DNA of 64,000 nucleotides from Atopsyche davidsoni (GCA_022113835.1 JAILWY010000001.1:13942501-14006500); one strand, 5' to 3'; shown: positions 45,735 through 57,822, counted from the stretch's first letter. A program made the numbers and translations. The notes: generated from the sequence alone by a model not told the origin.

Positions 45735-48055
45735 AAATTTACATACAATACTCGGTTCTTGTTGCTATGCCACATTTTTTCTTTAAAATTTCGACGTTTC
45801 AGTCGCGCTTGGTATTGGGGTCATATTAAAGGATTTTACAAATTGGTGGCCTATGATTCAATATTCCATGTATATATTGTTGCATGTTTATAAATATCTC
45901 AAATACTTTAAAAGTTTCTGTATAATATGTTACAGTTTTTATTTTTTAAGCACTTCACATAAATGAAAACACTAGCACAAATGCACCATATAAAGCAAAA
46001 CACAGAAAAATAGACGATCTTGAATTTAAGGTCCAAAGTTTTAAGCTTATGAATTAGAGTAATATGTTTTCGTGCATTTTCATTGAGAAAAGAATTGTAC
46101 GTTTTCGGTTTTGGTTGGTTGCCAAAATCTTCCATTACTGATTTTTCCGGCAAGCAGATTTTATTATAACAGCGTGAAAAATCGACTTTAAGTGAAAAAT
46201 CGGTACGTCCTTTCAGCTGTAAAGCGCTGAGAATGAATTACGTAATTTTATTACAACTCTTTTAGAAATACATATAAAAAATACGTTTTTTATATTTGTT
46301 GTTTTTTACTGTCATATAAACACAAATAATTTGCATATTCATAACATTTAATACAGTTTTACAAAATGTATAACCTTATGAATAAGTATTTGAGTACTTT
46401 GTGTGTTGTTGCATAAAATGTACATTGAATTAAGCTATTTTTGTAACTTAAATAACTGATTTTTTTGAGTGTTGGTTTTAAGTCTTTTTACAATGGCCAT
46501 GTTCAAAGAAAGAATTTGAAACAGTGTTTTAATAAATTATGTTTTTTTATTTATTACATAGAAAACATTCGTTAAGTTATCCTACTTATATGATTGTAAT
46601 AAATACATTTATTGAATATACTAATCATTCAGTATCTAATTTAAAGTATATACTTAACAATACAATCCGAGTTTTAATTGCTTATTTATTTTATGATCTT
46701 ATTGTAATATTCACGTGACGCTGAACCATAACCAAATGCAAGAAAGTTTTTTGCTTTATTTGTTGTTGCACGCACAGCTTTGTTAAATAAAATCTTACCA
46801 CCAAGTAAGATTTTCAGAGTGCTTCTATATATAGCAATATTACAAATGCATGCACACGATAAAAATAATAATGAGGAATGAGTGTCTGAGTAAGTGATTC
46901 ACCATTCAATAAACCCATTATCATCACCATTGAATAAACTCTTCGGAAGAACCAAGTTCTACCATACATCATTGTATTATTAAAATTATAAATAAACATC
47001 GGTAATTATTGAGATTCTGCCCTAAAAAAATATTCAGGAATAAAACAATAAATAGTTGATAAATTTTCACATATTGAATTGCAAATGTTATGTTTTTAAA
47101 AGTATATATTAAAGTCGATTGATTGATATTTTTTTTATAATTTAAGCAGTATATATTCTAAAGCCCTGGATTTCTAATGTTAGTGTCTGTCCTTCTCGGT
47201 ACTAGAAATTAATTGATGCATATTATTCCATTAATTTAGAGCAATAAAATTTAACGGTATAGGCTTCGGACGTGAAAGGTGTGTTTTGAATTTAAAGGTA
47301 TTTCGGGTAACCCGGCGTATTCATTGTGTACATACGTACGTACATATTTTGGTAGGCTTTGCTCGCAATGTTCATGCTATCGAGCGAATCGCAAACAAGA
47401 TTTGGACTATTTCGAATAGTTAAATATTGAAACTACAATACATTTTATGGATATTATATAAGAGCAAATATTTAAAAAAAATTGTAACGGACTATGACTT
47501 ATATAGTAAGTGTTTAATTTCAACAAGCATTTCATTATTATACACAAAATAATAACACAAATTTGATGATATAAAACAGGTGATATTTTCAAATGTATTA
47601 TTTTCACCATGTTATTAAAAATAATTCAATAATAACAATGCTTTGTTAAAACAATTTTTTTTTTTTTATATCAAGAGATTATTTAATTTAGTTAAATATA
47701 ATACAGACTATAAGATATATTTTTCCAACGTTATTGATTTTTACAATAAGTAATATATTTTGTTAATCACTTCAACAATTTCAAATTTCATATCAAATCT
47801 TGTACATTGGTGTTTATTTTACAATCTCACAGCAATTAAACGTTTTATTCTGTGACTTATATATCTTACTGATTTAAGTATTCTGATTAAAAAAGTCTGC
47901 GATGGTGTATTGCTTGATTCTATATTCTTCTTGGTACAAATATATAATTTTGAAATTAAATTTTCTTATAAGGTTGAGCATATAAAACATAGTTGCATGT
48001 TGTAGGTAAACACGTATTTTTTAAAGTTGCAAAGCTATTTTCTAAGTGTAAACTT
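45735..48055. other. A+T-rich DNA, nothing recognised
   Basis: No repeat, exon or structured feature recognised; frames at 45908-46153, 46814-46999 and 47407-47610 look random. Confidence 0.5.
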
Positions 48056-48059
48056 GATA

Positions 48060-48567
48060 CAGTAAAACCTTGATATGACGGACAAAAAACATTTTAAATG
48101 CGAAAATGTAATTTTTTTTCGTTATTTTCCGAGAATTGATTACAAAAAAGCAGCAAACTTCAAAAGTGCACACAAAACTTGATTCCTTTTCCGTCGTCGA
48201 TATCAAACAGTGACGTCACTTCAAGACGAATATCCGAATACAATTAAATATAATTTTGCTGTTGAGGGACAAGGCATTTGATTCGTGAAGATCCATTATT
48301 ATAATGATAAAAGTACCTTTGTATTCTGTCTTCACTTGGAGTTTATTCATATTATTTGCATTACATGTTTCGACCCAAAACACTGGGTCATCATCAGAGG
48401 TACTTGTATCATTATATATATAATTTTGTTTGTGTTTTGTATTTTTTATTTATATGTAAATACATAGTATATTTTATTAATTTTAAACCTTTTTTTATAC
48501 AACGGAGTTACGGTTTTAACGGACACCCCCCTCCCCCCAATTGTTCCGTTTTATTGAAGTTTTACTG
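48060..48567 (+). mobile_element. pogo-like miniature element interrupted by a family C copy
   Basis: Ends CAGTAAAACCTTGATATGAC (from 48060) and its mirror ending GAAGTTTTACTG (to 48567), with TA at 48058-48059 and 48568-48569. Apart from the C4 insertion and its duplication (about 170 bases) the element would be near 338 bases. The ends resemble pogo/Tigger repeats but differ from the CAGTAATACC family at 28990. No transposase frame. Confidence 0.75.
48259..48417 (-). mobile_element. Family C palindrome element, copy 4, nested in a pogo-like element
   Basis: Exact 11-base flanking repeat ATATAATTTTG (48248-48258 and 48418-48428). The tail is at the left (GTTGAGGGACAAGGCATTTG), then one arm and the motif. 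On the minus strand the motif reads CTGATGA, extra T, GACCC/GGGTC, GAAA, C-AT-G, UA, ATGC. The mini-stem loop is AT rather than TA, while its C-G pair is kept. The second arm is largely missing. Confidence 0.82.
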
Positions 48568-48609
48568 TATTTAGAATTTCCCAACTTATTGACCGAGCGT
48601 TAAAAATAA

Positions 48610-48895
48610 AACCAGAATAACGTTCGAGGTGTTCGAACCTAAGCTGCGCCACGTCCGATTACATCAAAGCTACACCAGGGGCTTCAGGATTAGCGCCCCC
48701 GAGGAGGTCAAATCGCTCGGAGTCAAGAACGTGCGCCGTTTTTGTTCGGCCCCGCAAGTCCTCCTGAGGTCACATACTGAGCGGCCCGTAAAAGGTCAAA
48801 CTGATTTTCGCGTGAAAGGGCGCCTTGACACGGTCGCCTATAAAACAAAGCGATATCTTTGACCTTGCCTGGAAGTGGGGCCGACGCGAGATTAC
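48610..48895. promoter_or_regulatory. G+C-rich island with nuclear-receptor-type half sites
   Basis: Compact CpG-rich island. AAAGGTCAAA (about 48794-48803) and, on the minus strand, CAAGGTCAAAG (about 48857-48867) are AGGTCA half sites; the second fits the extended FTZ-F1/ERR monomer type (CAAGGTCA). Overlapping frames on both strands (48629-48862 plus, 48723-48917 minus) are unrecognised. Enhancer or unrecognised exon; motif evidence only. Confidence 0.3.
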
Positions 48896-48899
48896 AAAT

Positions 48900-49380
48900 C
48901 ATTTTTAAATATTTCATTTAATTATGACATAATTTTTGCAGTGAAATAAAAGTTGTTTAGGTTTTTTGAATTAGAATAGCAACTTTAAATGTTAACGGAC
49001 TGAGATTTTTTTTTAACTGATTTTGTTGGAAACCGGTTCGTTTTTTTTTTTGATTTGTCAAGTATATTTATTTTTTTGAAACAAGATTTTTACACGGTCT
49101 ATTTTTTATTTAACAGCACATTTAGCAGATCTATATTGAGTATATCAACTACAACATTATATTCGCGCATTAAGCTAATACTTTGAACACAATTTACTTA
49201 TTCTTTGAATGTAAATTAAAATCAGTTTATTTCTCCCATGAACTATTTTTTTAAGTGTATTTACAATAATTATATGAACAAATGATTCAGTAACATAACT
49301 TTACTAACGCATAATATTTGTCTGAGAACTCAAAACGCAGTTTATCTATAAAATGTCTAATTAACGTACGGTTTATATAT
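48900..49380. other. A+T-rich DNA, nothing recognised
   Basis: T-rich tracts only. Confidence 0.5.
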
Positions 49381-49392
49381 ATTTATATATTT

Positions 49393-49554
49393 TAAATAAA
49401 ATATTTGTGTGATTTTTCTACATATTAATTTTTATTAGTGACCAGTTTCGCCAACATTTTACGTTGACATTATCAAACTGAGTGATTTAAGTATTTTATT
49501 GAAAATATTAAAATGGAATTTAAACAAGTACTCTCTGTCAAAAATATTGATTAC
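49393..49554 (+). mobile_element. Family B palindrome element, copy 5
   Basis: An arm at 49393-49455 carries GACCAGTTTCGCCAACATTT and is followed by a shortened mirror arm. The tail (CTCTGTCAAAAATATTGA) is at the right. Flanked by TTATATATTT (49383-49392 and 49555-49564). Diverged from B1 by many substitutions and so probably older. Confidence 0.7.
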
Positions 49555-49569
49555 TTATATATTTAAGTG

Positions 49570-52500
49570 TAATGTTTTTTACATAGGCTTGACAAACATA
49601 TTTTATTTTCAAAAGGTTGTTACTTTAAAAAAAAAGTTGAAAGCTTTATCTCTTGAATGAAAAATATCAAATTACATCCTGAATTTCCAAACAATACATA
49701 GAATAAAACAAAGCAAGAGTGACTTTTCAATTCGATAGTATTATAGACGCGTTTCACAAAGCTGGAAACTGAAGACTTTCTAAAGAGACACTCGCAGTTT
49801 CAATGAGTAATTTTCTTAAACACTCAGCCGTTTCTTTAACAGTTCAATTGAATCAGATACATTTTACGTTATTTCGGATTAGGTTCCTTAGCTTAATCTT
49901 AATTTCACTCAGATATTTGAGACGAGCTCAAAGGCACCGGGCTGCTGCTGATTTTTCATTTTGCTGCCCCTGCCTTTAGAATCAACTCTGGAAGTGTGAC
50001 TCTCTTTGTTTTTATTTCGATATCTATATCTTACCAAACAGTTTAACTTAAAATTCGTAGTAGCTTGTTATTATAAGATATTTGGGAATCTAAATAGAAA
50101 ATCACCTAAAAATTATACCGGGTCTATTATTTTTGGGCTTAGCCCTTTTCTCTGAGAAATAGTTGACTATTTTTAGTTAAAATTTGGTTTTGTGTGTAAA
50201 TTCTATTATCTATTATTATTTTGATTGATTGATGGGTTTTAATATTTTGTGTTTAATAATCACTGTATACTAATCACAAATATTACAAAATTATTTTAAA
50301 AAATCCCAAAAATTAGCATGTTATGCATTTTCAGATACTTCTGTGGAATTTTTTTTTATTAAATGCGAGTTTGAGAAAATTAGTGATATAATTATATCAA
50401 GTCATGAAATGACTTTCAAAATTATTCATAGAAATATAGATTAAGAATGAAATCATAAACAAAATAGCTGGGTGTGACGTTTAAACTTTAATTTGACCTT
50501 TTTTTATTTGAGATTATACAATATTCTGAAAAAATTCATCTATAAATTGGTAAACGATAAAATGAGACGCTTTTTATATTTGCTTTTTAAATTGATAAGA
50601 ATCAGATTAAAATTTCTCAAAAGTAAAATTTAAATCTTAGGTACTTTCTGATTTAGAGAGCGCCTTAAATTTCTAGTAATTATTAATTAACATTCAAGTT
50701 CATTAGTGTTTTCAAATAATTATAAATTACAAAGAGAAAATTTCGGCCCGGGCCTCCGACACCAGTTTGTTCAAAATTTATTTTCAAAATATTCCGTTAA
50801 AAAGCATGTTTTTCAGATTCAATTAAGCGTATCAAGTTGCCCGATAATAGATTTCGTGAACAATGACATTTAAATATATAACGAACCCTACACAAGTTTA
50901 ATTATAATGTAAAGTGAGAGTGTACGGCAGGATCAACATAAAACCCGCCTTAAGTTCAGCGTTATTGGTAGCCCTTTCTTAGTATAAAGGGTTGAACATT
51001 GCCTTTATTTTACGCGTAAGGTTTCTAGCCAGTTACCCTGGCGTTGAGTCGCACACTTTATGGAAAGGGTAAATTTGTTCAGTGAGGAAATAGGTACTAG
51101 CTGGAATCTTTTAACGTAATGAAATATATAAATCACTTCAAATAGCGTATAGCCGATGAATAATTCAACCGATGGCAGTAAAAAAAATCTGCTGGGTTTA
51201 AATTTGCAATACAGGGATTAGAGAAGGTAAAGAAATATATAAACGTGATCTGTTTATCTTCCGGCAATCTCGACCCCTGACATTTCGGATGTTTTGACCT
51301 TAAATTTGGGTACATAGGATCTTTCCGATAACGCAAATTAATTTCTGATTGCGTGTCGGACTTGTCTTCGCGGAGTTTGCTCTCCCGAATGAACATTTTG
51401 GGCGTTGAGTATTTTTAATTTAATTGAATTATGAGAACTCTTTTAAAAATATATAATAAAAACAAATTAATTTATCACATAAAATATTTAGAAAAAACGA
51501 TTTAAACAAGAAAAACAACATTTTTTAATATTAGAGACCTTAATCGTGATTTCCATTAATTCTGAGAGAACAACATATACAGATACATTGTTATTGTGTG
51601 AAAAATAGGGTTTCTTTTGATAAATTGTTTCAAATTACAACAAAAACAGAGATAAATAATATGGAAGAAATTTTTTATTTTTTTTAAAAACGTTATTAAA
51701 TTTCTGGTAAGATATAATGGACGTTAACATTATTGAAGCGTCAGCTGCTGTCAATCTACCCCTTCTAAAACCTTTCAGGCTCTTTTACTATTCCTTATCA
51801 GGCTCCACCTTGTGACACTTGCAGCCTTGGCTATTTCATGACCTATTGACATTGGCCTGAAACGTTCTCGAGGAAACTTTTTTTCAAAGAGTAGATTACT
51901 TTGTTGACCTTGCGAGACCTGTATGTAAGAAAAATAAGGCTTTCGTCAAATTCTTGTTATCTTTAATTGAAAAAAAGGTCTCTTTTGATGTGTATCTTGT
52001 AGAAAGTAAATAAAGTAAGGTTTTTACGAAATGTAATGACTTCTCATTGCTTCGGAAATGAGTCTTTTCATTGATGTGATTTTTGTGAAGGCTATATTTT
52101 ATATACTTTATACAAAAAAAAATCAATCTGGAAACAAAATAATAAACTTTGGAAAAAAATTGTAGAAATATAACACGAAAATAGTTCAGAAAACAAGTGT
52201 TAGTTATTTAGACGTCAAAAATATTAAAACCTTGTAAGTATTGCAATATACTTACATAAGATGTTCTTAAATTGGCATCATTTACGTCTTGTGTATTTTT
52301 ACAGTTAAAAATAGAAAATATTGATGTTATTTCAAAATAAAATAAAAAATAAATAAATAAAAATGTCATCTCTATTTATTAGATTATATTGCATGCAAAT
52401 TATTTTCTTCATATTTATCAAATCAAAATAACCAATGGCGTTTGAAATCAGGCTAAAAATATTTGTATAAGAAGTAACTTTGTTAGAAATTGTACAGAAT

Positions 52501-52580
52501 ATGTTCAAAAGAATAACGTTTGTTTTATTATAGCAATCATATTCGGTTGTGTCAATTCAATCAGTTGTACTCACAACGTG
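49570..52580. other. A+T-rich DNA with weak islands
   Basis: Modestly G+C-richer spots at 50930-51090, 51180-51400 and 51735-51870 hold no recognisable frame. The minus-strand frame 51133-51396 is unassigned. Otherwise featureless. Confidence 0.4.
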
Positions 52581-52594
52581 TGCGTACAAACAAT

Positions 52595-52795
52595 CAAATA
52601 AACATTTTCGGGGGTAAAGGCACACAACATCCCGGCATCTCAGAGTCACCCTTGAATTCAGCAACCCTCAGTTTGAAAATCTCTTTCCGGCTGATGGGCA
52701 GCGAGGCGATAACGGAAAATTAGTTCTGTAATGGCTACTAATCCCCCCGCTTCCCCACCCTTAGCTCATTATCGATCGATTTGCCAACCTTTTTT
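52595..52795. other. G+C-richer island
   Basis: Contains GAGGCGATAACGGAAAA (52704-52720), a motif similar to those at 15355, 15533 and 61015, then a C-rich run and ATTATCGATCGATTTG. Candidate regulatory DNA. Confidence 0.3.
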
Positions 52796-52958
52796 TACAA
52801 ATTTACGTTATATATATTTATCTAGAATTTATTTTTTTTAATTATGTGTTTACTTGCCAAATATTTTAAGAAATCATAAATTTTAATTTATTTCTTATTT
52901 TACATGAAAAAAAAATCCTATTTGGTAAATATATTTAAATTTTGACAATACATTTTAT

Positions 52959-53130
52959 ATGTCTATTTTGTGGATTGAACGTCAATCAAGTGCGTTTTAA
53001 TTATCTTTACATGCTTATATTACTTACTAATATGATTAGGCATATTTTTTCGCATATTGAAAATGATTCAAAGAAACTCTCAGAAAGTCACGATGATATT
53101 ATTCTGGGAGTTTTTTCTTGAATAATAACA
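52959..53130 (-). mobile_element. Family A element, strongly collapsed
   Basis: Exact 12-base flanking repeat AATACATTTTAT (52947-52958 and 53131-53142). Tail at the left (ATGTCTATTTTGTGGATTG), first arm to about 53090, then a direct jump into the mirror arm (GTCACGATGATATTATTCTG). Both tRNA-like domains and the loop are missing. The distal arm end is truncated and diverged. Confidence 0.82.
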
Positions 53131-53144
53131 AATACATTTTATTA

Positions 53145-53915
53145 TATGAGAACAATTTTGTCACCTTTGATTTCGTTAATCCCAAAACAAAACCAGTGAT
53201 TTTGTGAAAACTAATATTAGCATTTGTAGGAATGTCATAATTTCAGTGCAAAAATCTATATTTACATTTTTATAATATTGTATTGTATTACCATATGTTC
53301 CTTAATAAATTGTTATTCATCATTACAGAACAGGAAAATATTATAAAAATATTTTTAAAAAATAAAAACCCAAATCTTACGGGGTAAGTTTAGGATACGC
53401 AAAAGCGAAAATTTTAGGGGCAATTTTACACTATTCAGGTCTGTGAAACATTTACACAAATATAAATGCATCCTTCGACCATTGCAACTTTTGAAATTCC
53501 CACTTAATTATTATGAATTTGCCGCCGGTGGTGCAACTTTGCGGTTCGGAATTAATTCTAGCCTAGAAATAAGCTCTACTGTGCAACCTACAGGGCGAAC
53601 GGTTCAGTTTATTTTCGGAGGGTAGAAAACAGGATTAACCTCACGGCGGGCATGTTTTCCATTCTGGTACGAGTTCAGAAAGTAGCTTAAATTAAAGAAG
53701 TAACGAAATTGTTTCCTTCCTTTACAATACATAAATTAAACTCTGAAATGTTTCTAGAGTAATGCAAAGACGTGTTCTTAAGCACGTCTACGATAACCAT
53801 GGTCCATTGTAGTCATAGTATTTGTACTAATTGTTTATACTATCTATTTTGATTGTGTCATATATTTTTCAAATAAAGCTTTCTTTATTTTTAAAAAGTT
53901 TTGATACCATATTAA
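53145..53915. other. A+T-rich DNA with a small island
   Basis: 53510-53665 is richer in G+C; nothing assignable. Confidence 0.4.
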
Positions 53916-53929
53916 ATAAGATATATTCT

Positions 53930-54312
53930 ATATTATTGATTTTTGTGAAGACCGTCTCACAGGAAGTACGATTTTACCTATATTGGTTTTATTGATTGAT
54001 AATGATTAAGTACATTTTTTCAAATATTGAAAATTGATTAAAGATACTCTTGTAAAAATATCATCGTGATTTGTGTGGGATAAACATATAATACAACATT
54101 TAATAAGCATAATAAGTACGTTGTTTCACATATAGGATATGATTGTTAAAAATACTTGCTTAGTACAAGTGATTCGTTGGTATAATTGGTAATGCACCGG
54201 CCATGTAAGCTTGGGGATGTGGGTTCAAATCCCACACAAATCACGATGGTATTTTTCTAAGAGTTTCTTTAATCAATTTACAATATTTGAAAAAATGTAC
54301 TTAATCAATATC
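53930..54312 (-). mobile_element. Family A' tRNA-palindrome element, copy 2
   Basis: Exact 12-base flanking repeat AAGATATATTCT (53918-53929 and 54313-54324). Tail at the left with GTCTCACAGGAAGTACG and CCTATATTGG, a first arm without its tRNA-like domain, a shortened loop, then the second arm with the best-preserved A' tRNA-like domain (54169-54244). The tail matches the right-hand tail of the element at 2014-2877, confirming A' as a separate lineage with its own tail. Confidence 0.85.
54169..54244 (+). other. tRNA-like domain, 76 nt (best A' copy)
   Basis: GTGATTC/AAATCAC acceptor with one mismatch. D region GTTGGTATAATTGGTAATGC, close to the A-box region of tRNA-Asp-type genes. Anticodon-arm region CCGGC-CATGTAA-GCTTG. 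Perfect T stem GTGGG/CCCAC with loop TTCAAAT, and an exact B box GGTTCAAATCC. If read as a tRNA the anticodon triplet would be TGT (Thr), but base 33 is A instead of T, so a decoding tRNA is unlikely. Confidence 0.7.
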
Positions 54313-54324
54313 AAGATATATTCT

Positions 54325-56560
54325 GATATAAAATGAGACAATCGTGTATCAGGGATAAAAATGTAAAAACTATGCTTTCATATTAAAAGATAAATCTACT
54401 CATTGAAGGCACAGTTTTTTTTTATTATATAAAATATATTTATAAATGTTTAACTACGTACAAATACAGGTATTTAAGGAGCACTAAGAGAATTTACTGT
54501 ACTTTTTATTACGCAAAACCACAACACAAATCCACAAAACAGGTTACCGTAAAGTGGTGTAACGCGAAAAGCAGCATCCGACCTAATTTTCCTTTTCACT
54601 TTTATTATCTCTTCAGAATATTCCGACTGGCCCATAAATCTATCATACAACAATGGCTTAGCCCTGCACAGCAGACCTGCTCATCCTCCCTCACGCTGTA
54701 CCCTCCCTTTGTATGGGTTTCTTTAAACTTATCTCGCTTCTAACTCGCTGAAGTCCAAGACGCGAGTTTTCAGGAAAAGCCGTCTTGCAGCCTTCGTATA
54801 GTCTTGTATCGAGAAACACAGCGCTGAAAAGCTACAACGATTTCTTGTGTGATTTTTTTTTATTAAAATTGTTTAGTCACTATATGTATAAAACTAATGA
54901 CTCAGAAATAACTTGATTATATTATGAAATCGTCCAACGTTGAAAAAGACTTCGATGTTTTATTCCAGACGAAGTAACATATCCGGAGCTTTATATACGT
55001 ATGACTCAAAAAAATATTTGACAGGACAATTATCTTCACACTAAGCTCAGCAATTACATCTTCATACGATAATACTATTTATCATTGCGTAAAGCGTACA
55101 AAACAAGAAAATATATCGTAACTCATATTTGTTTAAAGCTTTTTAAATTAGTTTTTTTTTGTTTAAAGGTAAGCGATACGAAAAAAAAAATTTTGACAAT
55201 ATTACACATGAACAATGTTCATACATTTTTTATGTCATGATCATTGTGTGGATTTAAGTTTTAAATGGTAAATTATTTTTATAGCAACTATTTTGGGCCT
55301 GGATCTTATTTTCAAGCTGTTAAAAAATTAAAAACCTATAGAAAATTAACATCTTAAATACAGATCCACATATATATTTTCTATAGCAACCTAGCCTATC
55401 ACACTAGAATCATGCTTTTATAGAAATATTGAACAAGACTTTTATAAGTATAATGAGCTGTAAAAGTAAGTTGATTTAAAATACTTCAACAAAAATAATT
55501 TCAGTTTATTTTAAAGTTTCAAATCCCATTGCAAAATCAACACCAGTTTTGTAGGAAGTTGTGTTCAGAATAATTTATTTATTTAACCTTAATTTTTTCA
55601 AAACTTTGAGCTTAAATAATTCATGTTTGTGCTCTATTGCTGATTCTATGGAAATGTTTACTCGCTTCGCTCAAAATAATTTTAACACTCGCGTACGCAA
55701 GCGGACTAAACCAATAAAAAAAACTTTTTTTTATTTCCGCTATCGGTCGTCATAATATTACGAGTAAAATATAAAACTGAAAAATACAACCTAGAAGCCT
55801 GCGCGATGATGTGTGTGACAGTTTATCTGACTCGGCCGCTCTGAACTTTCTGAAAATATGCGAGTAAAGTTTAATATTCAAGAAATTGAAAAGTGAAAAA
55901 GTTAATAAATTAAAATTTTGCTCGACCGTCTTCATCCGCAGTCGTTCTATATCATCTGAGATTAGATCATCGTATTTTTTTAAAAATTATTTAAGGGTGA
56001 ACAAAATTTTTCTCTCATCGGAAATACACTGGTTGAATTAAGCATGCTGGTTTATTACTAAAGGAAATATTTTATTTATTTTAACAATTCATTTATCAAA
56101 GCTTAAAAACAACGGAACCACATACAGCATAAAAAATTAGCAAAACAAACAACGTAAGAATTAATTAAGGCAAAGTGTAATAAGTGCCTCGCATTCCCAA
56201 GACTGATCAAAAATATACGGTAATAAATTTTCTCTTTGGAGTTAAGAAAATACTATAGTGAGGACTGATTCCCGTATTGTTATAAGGTTATTTCCCTTGA
56301 GACAGATTCAGGTTAATCTGTCGGTGCTGTTGCGGTATCTAGAGTGAAAGATGCTGAGTGCAAATATATAGAAATAACGTTTAATTTCTGCTCCTCTGCT
56401 AGATAAACAGTAAGAGCCCATACTTTTTGTTGATTTAAAGAGCAAACATACATTCCATCTTGTGACACACGACTTTTTTTATTTAATATCATTCAATTAC
56501 TTTGAGTATATGAAAATTACAAGTGCTTTTTTTGTAATACTTATTTTTATAACAAAAAAT
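54325..56560. other. A+T-rich DNA with a weak island
   Basis: 54590-54840 is richer in G+C with no frame. The rest shows nothing recognised. Confidence 0.4.
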
Positions 56561-56566
56561 CATATT

Positions 56567-56980
56567 ATTACTAATATGATTAAGCACATTAGTTCGTACA
56601 TAGAAGATGATTTAAAGAATCTCTCAGAAAAATATCATCGTGATTTGTGTGGGATTTGAACCCACATCCCCTGGCCTACATGGCCGGTCTACTATACATA
56701 TTAGTAATTAATGGAACAGGTATTTATTTTGTAATACTCCATTTTATTACAATAAAATAAAACCAAATTGTTTTGAAGACTACGTTAATTTCACTATTAG
56801 CGAGAGCTCTTTCGCCGAACACGGCATCTTCAAGTCTTGAAGATGCCGTGTTCGGCGAAAGAGCTCTCGCTAATAGTGAAATTACCGTAGTCTCCAAAAC
56901 CATTTGGTTTTATTTTATTGTATTGCATATTAGTAATAATATACTTAACCCGTAATGGGTAATAAATACGCATCCAAAAA
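56567..56980 (+). mobile_element. Family A element interrupted by palindrome D
   Basis: The left arm is present with most of an inverted tRNA-like domain (from 56640). The domain breaks after GGCCGGT. The centre is reduced so that the arm end CATATTAGTAAT follows almost directly, and then comes the tail with ACCCGTAATGGGT, shortened near its end. Element D is inserted at 56709-56925. The same centre deletion style is seen in the copy at 63852. Confidence 0.78.
56709..56925. mobile_element. Element D: near-perfect 175-base palindrome with hammerhead-like motifs
   Basis: Bases 56748-56922 form an almost perfect palindrome centred on 56835 with essentially no loop. It is preceded by a 39-base unique segment. 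The insertion is bounded by an exact 12-base repeat CATATTAGTAAT (56697-56708 and 56926-56937) that belongs to the family A host. Each arm holds TTGAAGA, an extra T, stem GCCG/CGGC, GAAA, G-AG-C, UC (plus strand 56837-56866; mirror on the minus strand). Architecture and duplication length match families A-C although the sequence is unrelated. Confidence 0.82.
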
Positions 56981-56989
56981 AATACTATA

Positions 56990-57400
56990 TCATAGTAACA
57001 TCGTTATTTCAGACGGAATGCTAGTAGGGTGATATTGCAAATGCACGCAAACCTCCGGTGCAAAACTAAGTGCTTGACACCTGTTTTTTTCCACTCTGGT
57101 CGAATCGAACATCACCACATAAGCATCATGGTGATTTACGGTCTTATGGAGGTAAATGATTTCCAATCCACACCAACTCTGAGGCTCAGCTGGGGTGCAA
57201 TCGCGCTGTAGTGTTTGATTTAGGGCTGCGGGTGGCGGAGTCCTGCCCGGCGGACAGCGAGCCTAATGGCCGGGTGATTCGGTTTGACTCCGGCGGACTG
57301 TGCAATTAGCGGGGTTAGTTGTGGGCGGGGAGGGGTTGATTACGTGATGGACGGCGCCCGCCGTGGGTTGGAAATTCGGATTCAGAAATGCTGCCTAATT
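56990..57400. other. G+C-rich island
   Basis: One of the most G+C-rich stretches in the window (57190-57370 especially), CpG-rich, no assignable frame. Candidate regulatory or unrecognised exonic DNA. Confidence 0.3.
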
Positions 57401-57599
57401 GAATTAGTTTAAAACAAAAAAAATGTTATTTATACGCGGTCCTGGGGTTTGCTACGTAACATTGTTTAGAAAATGGTTTGTAACTAATCTAAACGATAAA
57501 TATGTTATTTTAAAGTAATGACTTATTGTTGTATGAATAATATTGAATTAAACTGGAGAGCGCTCTTGCAAAGACACTGAATTAAAATTAATCACGTCA

Positions 57600-57670
57600 G
57601 GGTCACCAATTTCGCCGATCGATAATAATATGTTGATAAAAAGGTTGGCGAAATATTTTCGTATTCAATT
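57600..57670. repeat. Degenerate family B-like palindrome remnant
   Basis: GGTCACCAATTTCGCC (57601-57616) faces GGTTGGCGAAATATTTTCG (57643-57661), recalling the GACC-GGTTTCGCC and GGTTGGCGAAACC parts of family B. Tail and duplication not found. Confidence 0.4.
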
Positions 57671-57789
57671 TAATAATGAACAAGATAGATTAACAATATA
57701 AAAGGAAGCGTGGTTACTGGGGCTCTTAATTAATTCAAATAAAACCTTTCATTTGTTTCGATTTTGACAAGTTAGATTTTGTTTTAGAA

Positions 57790-57822
57790 TTGTAGATCGG
57801 TGCATGTGCACCGACCGCTACA
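57790..57822. repeat. Short inverted repeat next to the putative LTR
   Basis: TGTAG (57791-57795) with CTACA (57818-57822) encloses CGGTGCATGTGCACCG. It may be the end of another element or a chance hairpin. Confidence 0.35.

Noticed and set aside
54169..54244. A functional tRNA gene (anticodon TGT)
   Set aside because: The 76-nt unit has good T and acceptor arms, but base 33 is not T, the acceptor has a mismatch, and the same unit recurs inside every family A element.
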